From positions 30,184,037-30,248,036 of the forward strand of contig NC_089777.1 in NCBI RefSeq assembly GCF_040412425.1: 64,000 bases of DNA. The letters are read 5' to 3'. Both the position numbers and the translations under genes were made by a program. Source of the DNA: Macrobrachium rosenbergii. Taxonomy: Eukaryota > Arthropoda > Malacostraca > Decapoda > Palaemonidae. The notes under the pieces are model-generated. The model worked only from the letters and a program-made list of their open reading frames with translations. It ran no database searches and was not told the origin of the DNA. Every line of letters begins with the position of its first letter. The first letter of the stretch is position 1. This document shows, one piece after another, positions 51,446 through 63,070 of this stretch.

Positions 51446-53394
51446 AAAAAAGTAAAATGCTAGTGAATAGACTAAATTCTCCCTTCCAAATAGCCTGAAG
51501 TGAAGAATGCATTATAAGTAGGCAGCTTTGTTTGGAAATAGATAAGAAAGACAGAACTACTGTGAACCTATGTGATTGAGTAGTGCAAGCCCCTAAGGAG
51601 GTGGTTTGTCTTTTAAGGTGCTCCCAGGCAAGGTTGGTTGTTTATTTTGCATAGTTCATCTCAGGTCATTTGGGGAGAATTAGATACCAACTCAATGCTG
51701 GAAGGACAAGGAATGGGTAAAGCCATAGGTATGGGTACAGTTGGCCCACTATGCTTCCAAGTACATTAGATGCAGTTGCATACCCAATTCAGTAACTTAT
51801 GTGCCCTCTTATCGTCAACTAGTCAAAATTTCTTGATTGTAGTGCAGTGATCATACTTAGGAAATTCAGTTTAGTAAAGTAAAACATTTTGTTCCCATTG
51901 AAATAGAAACTCTGTGCCTTCCATATATGAAGTATTCTTCAACGCACTTGCGTCACTGGCTGTAGACTTCGACTAACAAGGAGGGTATCCTGGTGAGATA
52001 GGGGGAGAGGGGGATACCCCACACACTCCTCACGTATGCCATACAGTCTATTTTTGGCTGCTGTAAAGTGCGGGTGTGCCTTGTCACACCTGATTTTGTC
52101 AAGTACCCCAGAATTTTTTTTTTCTTTTTTTTACTACTTTGTCCTACACATACTGTACATTACTTTGAAGTCCTTTGATATCTATTTAGTGTCTTTTGGC
52201 CCAATTTTTCTTTGTTACAATGTCGCTGCAATGGTCTTGGACAGCTGTGTAACAGAGTCATGATCCCCATTGCAGTAGAGCCACATTTTGCAGGTACTGT
52301 ACTTCTAGCAGGGGAAGGGAATGCAAACACACCCTTCCTTATGATGAATCTTAGTCATCATCCCAATGGGGGCATTATGGTAGAAGGAGAAGGAAGCCTA
52401 AGAAAGGCTCTCCGACTTGCCAAGAAAATGGCCGTACACTGATAGTGATGTCCAGCCCTTCTAGAATTTGATCCCCAGCTACCATTTCCCTCCCATCATT
52501 CCTAGTGGCTCACCATCTGGGAAGGACAGGTCACCAACACTCAAACCTCTTTATCCCTCATCTGATGATGAGGAAGCTAAAAATTTATCATCTTTCAAAT
52601 ATAGAAAGTTTGATCTTGTTTGATCTTTCCTTAACATTGGTGATTCTCCTATTTCTGCCTTTTCAGACTACTTGGCAGGAAGGTATGGAAACCAACAAAT
52701 CATTGTCTCCATCATTACTTTGTTGGAGACAGACCCCTCCCTCCTCCTTACAGGTACTCCCCTTGACTGAGGTCCACCTCCTAGCCAAGGAATTGGGAGG
52801 TTATGACAACAAATTGATCTGGGGTTTGCACTCCCACTTCCCTTGAGTGAAGTCAACTCAGTTATTGAGATGTGACATGAGGATTCTGGTGGTTCTCTGT
52901 TCTCCAGCAAAGCTACATTTAAACCACCTCAGGGAGGAAAAGCACTACCAGCGAGACCCTCAACTATGGTTAAATCCTTCAGTTCAGGTGCTCAAAGGAA
53001 GCCTCAGCCCCAGAAGGCAAATTAGGAGTGACAGCCCTCTTTGTCATCTAAGAAGGACAGAGAGAAGAAAGGAGGAAGTTGCTGAGAATGGCAATCCCCC
53101 CCTCCTTTGCTGCCACAGGTTGAGGGATGCCTGTTGTGGCACTGGGCATTGTGGCAGCAACTAGGAATGGAACCTTGGGTAGTGTCTGTCCTAGGGACCA
53201 GGTACTGGCTACTATTCAAAGACCTCTGCCCTCCCCTATCAGAGAGTCCCACTCACTTCCTGACAAGTGCTGTGGATTTGTTGAAGTCCCAAGCCCATGG
53301 GCAAAGATTGAAACTGTTGCAGAAATGTATCATGGAGACTGTTCATCATGGTCAAATGTTTTTTTACAGCAGTCTCTCTTTAGGGGAGATGGCC

Positions 53395-53935
53395 TCTGGA
53401 GGTTGGAGACGGTTGTTGACCTCTCAGCAATGAATGAGTTCATCCATCAGACTCCATTCACAAAGAAGAGCTCATTCTCTGTTAGAGTCTATCAGAGCAG
53501 GAGACATCATGACCTTAATTGACCATCAGGTTACATATTTTTTAGATCCCCATCCATCAGGACTTGAAGTTCCTCCATGTTGTCTGCAATGGAATGGTCT
53601 TCCTATTCAAGGCTCTTTGCATCGGTTTGGCAACAGACCCTTAGATGTTACCTTAGTCTTCGCTTGGGGTCACTCAAAAGGCATCCACCTCATATGGTAC
53701 CTAGATGATTGGTTTATTCTTGCCCCCTTCTAAGGAGCAACTTCTTTGGGACAAACACCATTTTTTATCCTTGTACCACAATCTGAGTTTGGTGATAAAC
53801 TAGCTGAAATCCAGTTTTGTCCCCAAGCAACTGATCAGGTACCTGGACTTGCTCCTAGACACAGTAGCAGTGAAGGCCTTCCTAGCCATTTCCCATCTGG
53901 ACAATCTCATGCAAGTCAAAGTCTGGTTTCTACGA
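53395..53935 (+). pseudogene. DIRS-type reverse transcriptase remnant
   Basis: Across three frames it reads VVDLSAMNEFIHQTPF, LESIRAGDIMTLID, IPIHQD, LHVVCNGMVF, FKALC, and IWYLDDWFILAPF with the YLDD catalytic motif at about 53695-53730. A scrap of the thumb region follows (SSFVPKQLIRYLDLLLDT). Stops and indels break the frame, so it cannot encode an enzyme. Confidence 0.82.
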
Positions 53936-54079
53936 AAGAAGTAACAACCAGTTAAGCAGTGGCAAGTGATGGTAAGTGATTCTGGGTCACCTCTTGTCCT
54001 TTCATACTCTTCAGTGGCAGTTGAAACAGAATTGGCCCTTCTTGAAGGACCCTCCTCTATCTAGTCTCTTTGAACTAGA

Positions 54080-54600
54080 ATGTGAAGGAGTATCTGACTT
54101 GCTGGCTTGACTACTCCAAACTTCTGCAGTTAGAGTCCCTCTTGAGCTCTTACCCTCCAGAGATGCTCATTTTCTCGGATGTCTCAGGAAAGAAGAGGAT
54201 GGGGCATGCACTTGCAAGGAGAGTTCATTTCAGGGACTTGGACCCTGAACTTTCACATATCAACATCATAGAGATACAGGCAATATGGTTGGCACTGCAG
54301 GCCTTTCAGGCCAGCCTACAAGGACACTCGGTGATGGTGGTCATGAGTAGCGCCATCATGGATATGGTGTTCATCAGCAAGCAAGGCAGGACAGCATTCT
54401 GCTCCTTTTGCCAACTAATCTTACAGATACACAATTGGGTGACCCTACAGGCTGTTGGCTTGTGAGCCAGGTACATCCCTTGAAAGAGGAACTTCCTGAC
54501 AGATCAACTGAGCCTGCAGGGCCAGGTAGTGGGAGTGGAGTAGTCCTTACACCCCAAAGAAGCAGAGAAATTGTTTGATTTCTGGGGTTCTCCCATGATC
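54080..54600 (+). pseudogene. DIRS-type RNase H remnant
   Basis: It reads PPEMLIFSDVSGKKRMGHAL, LSHINIIEIQAIWLALQAFQ, GHSVMVVMSS, LILQIHNWVTLQA, then ARYIP-stop-KRNFLTDQLS, GQVVGVE-stop-SLHPKEAE and KLFDFWGSP. This matches the RNase H and following segment of DIRS elements; two stops interrupt it. Confidence 0.8.
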
Positions 54601-56888
54601 AGTCTTTTGCAGTGCCTTTCAACATCCAAGGGAATGCCTAGACTTTACGTCTTTCACCTATTCAACCTTCTCCTTTGACTGATCAGCAGGATGTTTATAA
54701 CTCTAGACCTTTGGATAACCATGTTACCTGTAGTCCCTTGCTGGCCACAGACAGTGGTACATAGACTTGCTGACTCTTCTAGTAGAAGTACTGAGGAGCT
54801 TCCCTTCTGGCCAACCATCCTGTGTCAGCTGCACATTCTCAGGTATCATTGGGAGATTAAATTCCTCCATCCTCATGGGTGGAGGTTATCCAGTATCTCC
54901 TGTGAAAGAGTTTTCTTGCAGGGAAGCAAGAGAAATGCCTGGGTACCTCCACCACTCCTCAGCAAATGTGTCAAGGAAAGGCGGCCATCTTCTGCAATTG
55001 GTGTAGTAGAAGGGGTTACTGATGGGCTGGAACTTTATAGCAGACTTCCATATCTTTCTTTGCAAGGACAAGGGCCTGTCTGCCTGCCATTAAAGATTGC
55101 CATGCAGCTCTTAAACAAGTTTTTGGTTGAAAGGTTTGGACCTCTCCAGTTGAGTTAGCTATATTTATACAGAATTTTAAGCAATTTATCTCCTCTGGAA
55201 GCCTCGTCCTTCAGAGTGGGAAGTTTCCTTGATCCTTTGGATCCTTATGGTCACCTTTACAAGCCTTTGTCTCAATCCTTAGATAGAAACCTTGCCTTGA
55301 AAATGGTTTTCTTATTGGCCTAGGTATTGGCGAAAAGTCGGGGGATGTTGCACATTTTGTCTTCTCATTCAGTACTTTGAAGGTAGGGTGCTGTCTCCTC
55401 TTTTTTCCCAGAATTTTTAGCCAAAACTCAAAATCCTTTGGTTCCTGACAAGAGATTATAGAGTTCCTTAATCCCTTCCCTCCAAGACTGTTGGTAGAGG
55501 CCCAAATGAATTACTTCAGCAGTGTGATGTTTATTTTTGAAAAAGCTCAAAATGGTGTGCATAGCTTAGCCCCAGAAGTGAAGCTAGGGATTGTATTCCA
55601 AAGCAATAAGGACAAGATGCTAATATTACCAGTGCCTTGCATAACTTGACACACTCCAACATTTTTCTGCAGACCCCCTACCTGCCCTGCTTCTCAAAAT
55701 GGCCCAGAGGAACCTGTCCCCCTCCTCACCATGTAGTCTGGTTTACTTACCATGACATTCTTACCTGTTTCACTTCACCTGATGAAGTTATTTGCTAATT
55801 TTTTTGCCACTTGTAACTTACAGAGTATATTAGCATCTTGAGCCTTTCTGTACAAGCAGGTTTTTGATAAGTTCTTAGTTACATGTATTTGCACTAACAG
55901 ATGTTACTATTCAAGTTATTATATTGCTAGCTGTCTGAAGACAAATATGTTTAAAACGTAAGTAATAGTGAAGATTGTATTACTGCCACTTTCTCTTTTC
56001 AGAGAGTGATTTTTACCAGTGAGAGTACATGGAGTATTGAAGGAAAATAGATCCTAGAGGACAATCATTACCAGAAATATGGTAAGTATTACTTAAGCTG
56101 GACAAATTTTGAAACCTGTGATGACTGAATTAATTGTCAAAACCATTGAGATCACCTAATATTAGAGGGAAGAACACACCATCATAGAACTGTAATGACT
56201 GATTTATTTCTTGGAACCACTGAAATTATTCTATTGGGAGAGGGAAGAAAAACAAGATCACAGAATTACAATTGTTAACTTGGGGGAGTGATTCTTCGTA
56301 AAGTATATGAGTTTAGTGATAAGCAACTTGCTAATTTTAATATACCAGTTATTTTTTATGCAAACCAGTAATCTCTATATTGCCCTATTTCTCTACAAAT
56401 GAGAGATTCCAGTCACATGATATTCTGGACAGACAACCTTTACCATACATTCTCAGTCCTGCATTGGGTTCAAAATATGCTTTTCTCTATTTCTGTATGA
56501 TTGTTGTTCTCAAATTTTGTTCTTCCCAAGAAATGCAGTGTTCAAGTTTTACAGTGGTTCTTGTAAAGTAATTGCCACTAAACCTGAACATTTTGTCTAG
56601 TGTTGTGTGCATTTGTGGTTTAAATTTTACACAAGTTCCCATTATTTGTTTGTAATCACATACTTTGGGTATTAGCCAGTGAAATTTGGCTTGGCATGTT
56701 TACTATGAAAATGTGAAATTTTTTTTTAAAAATGAACTGTTTGGATACTTACCTGCTGTTAAAGTTAGCTTATATCTTCACACTGTTAGTTGCAATTGGC
56801 ATTCAAAATAAAAGAAAATAACGGTTGGCTAACCAGCTAGGACTGGCCCTGTAATCACTTGTTTCTCATCTGGTGGTGTTGGAATATA

Positions 56889-57201
56889 ATAAATTTTTTA
56901 TTAATTTGTATTTTTCATAGTTAACAAACCTGAGGTCTTAACATTAGGATAAATCTTCTGGTGCCAGCTGGGAACTGGTTTAAAAACAATCAGAAATCGT
57001 ATATGCAAGGAGTCTGTGGCATCTGGCATCTCATGCGCAGATGAGGTGGAAGCGGGTCAGAGACCCAGGGGGGAACCTCATGTCGGATGCAGGCTTTCTT
57101 CCAACCCAGGATAAGACATAAGAGGGGTGGCTAGAGGTGGGCAGTCTGTGATAAGACAGGTTTGTTACCTATGAAAAATACAAATTAATAAAAAATTTGT
57201 C
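56889..57201. repeat. Inverted repeat pair at the end of the - strand DIRS-like copy
   Basis: aataaattttttattaattt with gtatttttcatagttaacaa (56889-56930) is found in reverse complement as ttgttacctatgaaaaatac with aaattaataaaaaatttg (57163-57201). The 45-bp arms are nearly identical with a spacer of about 225 bases, an arrangement like that at 17672-17998. Confidence 0.85.
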
Positions 57202-57699
57202 ATTTGTTCATACGTGGAACAGACCTTTGGTCTTAACATTAGGGTAGACTCACACTTGGAGGGAGGTATGAGAATACTGAACTGACTGGAGGTTCGGCAC
57301 ACCTGATCACTCTCCCTAGAAATTAGAGTTCTAACAAAGAGGACCTAAGCCTCTGTTAGATAAGTGAGTATCTAACACCCAGTCCACTAGGTTAAAATAC
57401 AATGCAGTAAGCTAGATTCATTGCACTTATGGAAGTCAAAGAGGACTGTATTTGTTCAAGCAACAAACCATGCTTGCCACAAGTAACGGGTTTGTCACCA
57501 TTTCTCACTCCCATTGCCGGAGAGAGAAGTACTGGCTACTGAGAACCAAATTTCTATGTTGTATGGAACATAAAAATGCTGTAACAGTATAGCTGCAAAG
57601 CTTGCCTGCATGAAACCATTTCCAGCGTATGACTTGTCGTATTCTTCAAAACCACCCGTAGGTAGAGAAGAAAGGAAAAAGGGAAAGAAAAGAGGTCGG

Positions 57700-58720
57700 T
57701 CATCTCGCTCATTCTCTCTTCCACACTGTCATCTTAGGCAAGATACAAACAGTCCCGCACGGAGCACTGGATGAGCTACACAAGGAAAAAGTGTCCAAGG
57801 ACCTGTGGCCAATGTCCTTCAGGTAGAAGGAAGGTGAATGTGGTCTGACAAAGCCAAGAACCAGCATTCAGAATTCTATGAATAGACAAGTTGTACTTAA
57901 ATGCCAGAGAGGAACCAATTCCTCTGATGTCATGTGCCGTAGCATGCACGGTATTGGAGACAGAACTTGATGATAAGACGTAGGCTTGCCTAATTAGCTC
58001 ACACAGCCAAAACGAAACAGTATTCTTGGACACTTCTTTCTTGGCTCAGCCTGTGCTAACAAAAAGTCTACAGCTCTGAGGTCTTAGGTGACGAGGTGAC
58101 CTTTTCAGATAGCAATGCAGTGTTCTGACAGGGCAAAGCAGTAACTCTTGAGAATTGCTGTTAACAAAATTTCTAAGGAAAGGAATGGAAAAAAGAGGCA
58201 AATCTGTCATTGTGATTTGAGGGATTTTGAGTCTTAGCCACAAATTCTGGGACAAATTCGAAAGCCACAGACCCCCAACCCCTGGTGTGTTTAATGTCAT
58301 AATCCAGACCATGGAGCTCACCAACTTCCTTTGAGGAAGCCAAATCCAGGGGAAAAACAGTTTTGAAAGTCAGATCCCATTCTAACAAATGAGGTAGTGG
58401 CTCGAATGGGGCTCGAGTGAGACTATTCCGTACCAGAGTTAGGCTCCATGTAGGAGGCTTGAGTTCCCTAAGAGAACAAGACTGCTCAAAGCTCTTGAAA
58501 AACATAGAGATTTCTCAGGATGAAGAGATTTCCACGCCTTTCAGATGGAGAACTAATCCTAAGGCAGGCCTGGCCAAAGCCAAACGCTCGAGATAAACAT
58601 CCACTGAGTCTCGGATTTCCAAAGAAACCAAATAAGTCTGAAAGAGCTACCGAGTCACATACAGGATGAACGTTGGTTGCGACCTCTACCAGAGTGTCAG
58701 TAGAAACATGGTGGAGGAGA
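57700..58720 (-). pseudogene. DIRS-type tyrosine recombinase
   Basis: Minus-strand order: LERLALARPALGLVLHLKGV; MFFKSFEQSCSLRELKPPTW; LTRAPFEPLPHLLEW; FVPEFVAKTQNPS; LLLCPVRTLHCYLKRSPRHL; FVSTG; SKNTVSFWLCELIRQAYVLS; ATAHDIRGIGSSLAFKYN; and AGSWLCQTTFT. After a frameshift the tail FYLKDIGHRSLDTFSL supplies the candidate nucleophile Tyr. HDIR is the conserved HxxR box of the recombinase. At least three indels and one stop separate these blocks, so it is broken, but decay is light compared with its neighbours. Confidence 0.85.
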
Positions 58721-59539
58721 AACTAGTTCAGGGAATATTCCCAGAACTAGTATCAGAGACACAGGTTACCTCTTCAACTTGCTGTATACGAGGAAACCGT
58801 GCACCTGGTGCTCTGGGTAGCAGGGTCTAGGGGAGAGACCCATGACACAAAGAAACCCCAGTCCGTAGATGAGGGAGAACACTGATAGAAGAAGGCGAAG
58901 ATGACCTCTACTGCAACTGGAGAGCCTCACCACAGTACACATATGTGTGAAGAAGCAGAGAAGAATTCCCAAAAACCCTCAACATCTGAGATAGCGGAAG
59001 AGGGGTCTTTATTTCTCTTGAAAGGCTGAGTCGATCGATTGAAACCAAGTCAGAGGAATCGGTTGATGACGTCAAGAGAACTAGCCATGACAACCCCATC
59101 TGTGATGTCACAGGAACAGACGACGCTTACCAAAGCAGAAATATTAGTAGACGAACTTTGTACCTGTACATGGACATACTGTAGACTCCAGTGCGGAACT
59201 TGTTTGACATACATCCCTCATCCAGGAATGTGTCTGATTGATGTCTATGTTGAGCATGCCACTGCTACCCCATTCAACATTGTATACAGAGAAGATGATA
59301 GGATAACCCCTGTGCACTGTCAACGGACTTCGCACCGTTTGACAGAGGAGATGTCCTAGTACTGTCAATGGAATGTGCATTGTCAACGGAGGAGATGTCC
59401 TATGAGGAGATCCCCGATGATGACATGAGTTCAGTATGCTACTCAAAAGAGGAGTTACCTTATGATGGTAGGGCATCACCCCCCCCCCTTTTTCTTTACC
59501 TTCTTGTCAGAATTCATGACCACTCACTAAGGTGTGGGG

Positions 59540-62500
59540 AGGCTGGGTGAGTTTCCACTTTAATAGTAGTAAGTAGTATCCAGATAATTAATTTTATCAT
59601 AAATATTTTCATTATTTAGAATGAATCTTACCTACTGTTGAAGTTAGCTGACTATCACATTGAATGAGGGTGGTGGGTTAATGCAGCCAGGGAAACAGTT
59701 GTTCAGCCATGCAAGCCAAAATTTTTTAATGAGGGGGAAAAAGCTTCCTAATACTGCATTCTTGCCTGTTGTGTGATCCTTACTGGCAAGACTGTCACCA
59801 GATGTTGGAACCTAAACAGGGTGTAAGGAAGGCCCTCATAGCTAGACTTGTGAGAGGATCCTGACAGGGAAAAAGGACTCGGTCTCGTAGAGTACTAGGA
59901 CTGCTATGTCCGAGTTGAAAGCCTATAACTGACAGTCTGAAACTAAAGACAACTGCCATCTTCAGATATGAAGGTGAGCTCCTGTACACCAATGTGTGCC
60001 ATCTTGCTCTCAAAATTCAATAGAAGGATTTCCCAACAATTAATAATAAGATAGAAAGCGAGTTTACTACCATATTTAGTTCAGGAGAAAGCGTCTCTGT
60101 TGCACCGATAGGACTAAGGGCTTTACACATCTCATAAAAAACTTGAATGTTTCACAAATATGAGGCAAAAACAGTAAAGTCTCCCCAGAGCATTATTGAC
60201 AAGCTTCTCTAGCGAAAGGTATTAGAGGAAATAAAAAGATGTGCTTGTGGTATGGAAGCCATAAGACTTATTTTCAAAAATAGTAAAAGCTCAGGAATCA
60301 ACTGTGTGTGCATTGATGTAAGCATTCTTGGACATAAAGAGTGTTTGGCCTCTTAATATCACAGTATAAATTTTTAACTTCTCCTCATAAAGGTTGAAAC
60401 CTGTCCAGGTAAACCCTTAGAGTTTTAAAGCCACTTCTTCATTGCCTACCAAAGCAGTTGAATTAGGCATTTGTCACAAAACTGGGAAGGGCTTTCACTT
60501 CTACATGTTAACTCTAAGCAATGAAAGAGAAAAAAAGAGGTTGTCACCATAACGAAGCCCACATAAAAGAAAGGGCTTGAAGCTCACTAATACACTTTGC
60601 CGCAGCAAGCGCTAAAAGAAATGATGTTATCAAAAGGTTAAAATTGAGGTAATGTTAAAATCTAAAGGACTACATCTGAAGTTCATCATAAACACTGTTA
60701 GGAAGATTTGAAATTTCCAGCACAAAAGATTAAGAATCTCTTCAAAATTCAAATTGTGAGCTATTTTTCAGTAAGCATGATGCAGAACTGAAGACAGTGT
60801 AAAGCGGCATCCTTTGATTGAGATACTGGCATAACTTAATCAGGATATCTATAGTGGAACGGGTGCTGGACATCCTTCTGGACAAGCACCAAGATCAATA
60901 AACAAACTACTGTTATTGATACAGTCAAACAGCAGAGGGCTTTCTAGACTTCGGGATTGCTTCTTTGGCTACTCTAGAAATGCCCTTAGCTCGTAACAGA
61001 CAATTGACAATCTCCATGCAGTTAGATGGAGCATGTGGAGGTTTGATGGAATCTTCTCTAATAAGACTATCTGAAAAGATCTTTCCTAAATGTAAGAAGA
61101 TGAGGAACATCTACTGCCAGGAATGGAAGTTCAGGAAACCATTCCCTATGGGGCCACCAACGAGCTATCAATGTCATATTTATGATCTGCAAAGCTTGCA
61201 ACATGAGTATTCACTCAAAACAGCAAACAGATGAAAAGCATTTAGTTCTAGATTCAACCATTCTTGAAGAAAGAAATCAAATGCCTATACCTAAGGATCC
61301 TGGCATGGAGGGTAGTAAACTGGGAGTGTAGTGTTTTGGGCAATTGGAAACAAATTGGTGTTTGTCTCCCCCTAAAGGTTCCACAACTACTGGCAAACCT
61401 GAGGAAGAGGAGATCATCTGACAGAAGACCTTGACCTTTCCTGCTGAGTTGGTCTTCAATAATAGTTTTTCTCCCTAGGACAAAATGAGGTAAAGGATGA
61501 TGTTCCTGTACTGTCCAAAGGAGAAGGAAGTTTCTTTGCTATCATGAACAAAACCCTTGATCTGCGTCTCCTTGTCATCTTGTGTAAGAATTGAGGGGAT
61601 GAATTGTTGGAAAAGACTGTGATCGTATCGTCTCCGACTAGATTTTCCACATGTGAAAGCATTATGTTGTTTACCATCCAACTCCCTGACATCATACGTT
61701 TCTCAGGATGTCCCCCCCCATATTTACCTCCAAGACATCTGAGTACAGTGTAAAGGTTCTTGAGATCTACAGGCCAACCCATGAAAGTTCGAAAAAGTAG
61801 TAGAAAATTGTTTGTCCATCTGTCTGTTGGAAAAACTCCCCAAAAAGTCGATCTTTATCCCCAGATAAACAATGACTGGATTAAAAAAGCTTAGATTGTG
61901 TCAACATTAAACAAAATGTCCAGCCCTGAGGCTAGACATAAAAGATAATCCTTCACCCTCAAGATCGCCAGAAATGAATTGTCGAGAACAGATCAATTAT
62001 CCAAATATAAGAGAATGCTGATAAGCAGTTGACTCCATCCTGCTAAAGATGCCAACACAGAATTCTTGCGGTGCTGTACTTGGACTAAAACTTAGAGCTT
62101 AGAATTGGAATCCCTTTCCTTAGAAGAAAAAGTGTAGATACTTCTAAGAATGAGGATGTACTTGGACATGGGTCCTATATGTCAACAAAAATCATCCTTA
62201 GCCCTTCTGAAAGGCCACCAGGACCAAACTGAATGACTTCATCAAAAAGGGAGTACGGTAATATAAACAAACATGTTGGGACTGGAAATGTCCAATACTG
62301 GCCTCCAGCTCGCTCCCTGAGGTCTTGGGAACAAGAAAAAATGGCTTGATGGAGGAGGAAGAGGAGGAGGAGGAGTAGTTTTAGTGCTTAGTAACGTGTA
62401 AATGTAAACCAACTTACAGGTTTTTGAGATTTCCATGTGTGAATTTTGATTTTTGGAACTTGAGCAGCTTTTCATCAGTAAATTTATGGGCTTATTTGTA

Positions 62501-63070
62501 GCTACAGTACTGATCAGGAGCTGCACAGATGAACTTGTGATAAGAATAAGAAAAACCTACCTCTGCTCATCATAAAATGGGCCAGAAGTACATGAGCAGG
62601 ATTTGCAGTGTGACGGTTCGGTGGATCAGGTGGTTTAATGGATGTTGACAATTTTTACAGGGAGTTTTCAAGGACCAGATTTCCTAAGAAAGCTTACTGC
62701 CTCCACTTCAGAGTTATGGGTTTTCTCGTGTCTGACTTGGCTGTTTCTTTTGCATCAGGGGCAATAACATTGGCCCCAGCAGCACGTCTGTCTGACTACA
62801 AGCTGCGACTACCACGCTCCTTTTCTTTCTTACCTACAATGGTGCTCTCGAGGTTTCAAAGTTTGTAGCATACATCCTTTGCCAGTCATCATTAGCCTGT
62901 GCAGAAGTCTTAAAAAGATTGACTTACAAGATTTCCAGTAATATCCTGGAAGCTATTCTAAGGTCATTCATTTCCTAAGCTTCCTCATCATGTCTTTAGT
63001 TCTGCTGCATTAGATTGACCCCCCTTGCTAGAACTGGAAGACTGAATCTGCATCTCAGTTTCAGACATTT
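59540..63070 (-). mobile_element. DIRS-like retrotransposon copy 3 (- strand)
   Basis: On the minus strand a possible gag start (MSETEMQIQSSSSS at about 63065) precedes a reverse transcriptase entry: FFLFPRPQGASWRPVLDISS near 62345-62285, then FLMKSFSLVLVAFQKG in a shifted frame. At about 61190-61090 comes LIARWWPHREWFPEL with FLAVDVPHLLTFRKDL, the inter-domain segment of DIRS elements. The end is placed near 59540-59690, where gtaagtagtatccagataat and aatcttacctactgttgaag form a palindrome. Decay is heavy. Confidence 0.6.

Larger units (their letters stand above)
51950..56860 (+). mobile_element. Degenerate DIRS-like retrotransposon (+ strand)
   Basis: Domain remnants follow the DIRS order on the + strand: reverse transcriptase at about 53395-53935, RNase H at about 54080-54600, the inter-domain segment at 54690-54960, and recombinase scraps at 55200-55400 (GHLYKPLSQSLDRNLALKMV followed by FLLA). 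Many stops and frameshifts are present. The 3' limit is placed at gatacttacctgctgttaaa (56737), a motif shared with the end of another element near 59620. The 5' part (51950-53390) holds no recognisable gag, so the left limit is a guess. Confidence 0.7.
56880..59500 (-). mobile_element. DIRS-like retrotransposon copy 2, recombinase half (- strand)
   Basis: The minus strand holds an almost complete tyrosine recombinase (57700-58720) followed by the terminal inverted repeats at 56889-57201. The upstream part to about 59500 gives open frames without recognisable domains, and no reverse transcriptase. It is probably a 5'-truncated copy. Confidence 0.72.

Noticed and set aside
61277..61782. Two overlapping minus-strand frames of 68 and 108 codons as an independent gene
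   Set aside because: They overlap in different frames inside a DIRS-like element and have no recognisable domain; most likely decayed element sequence.
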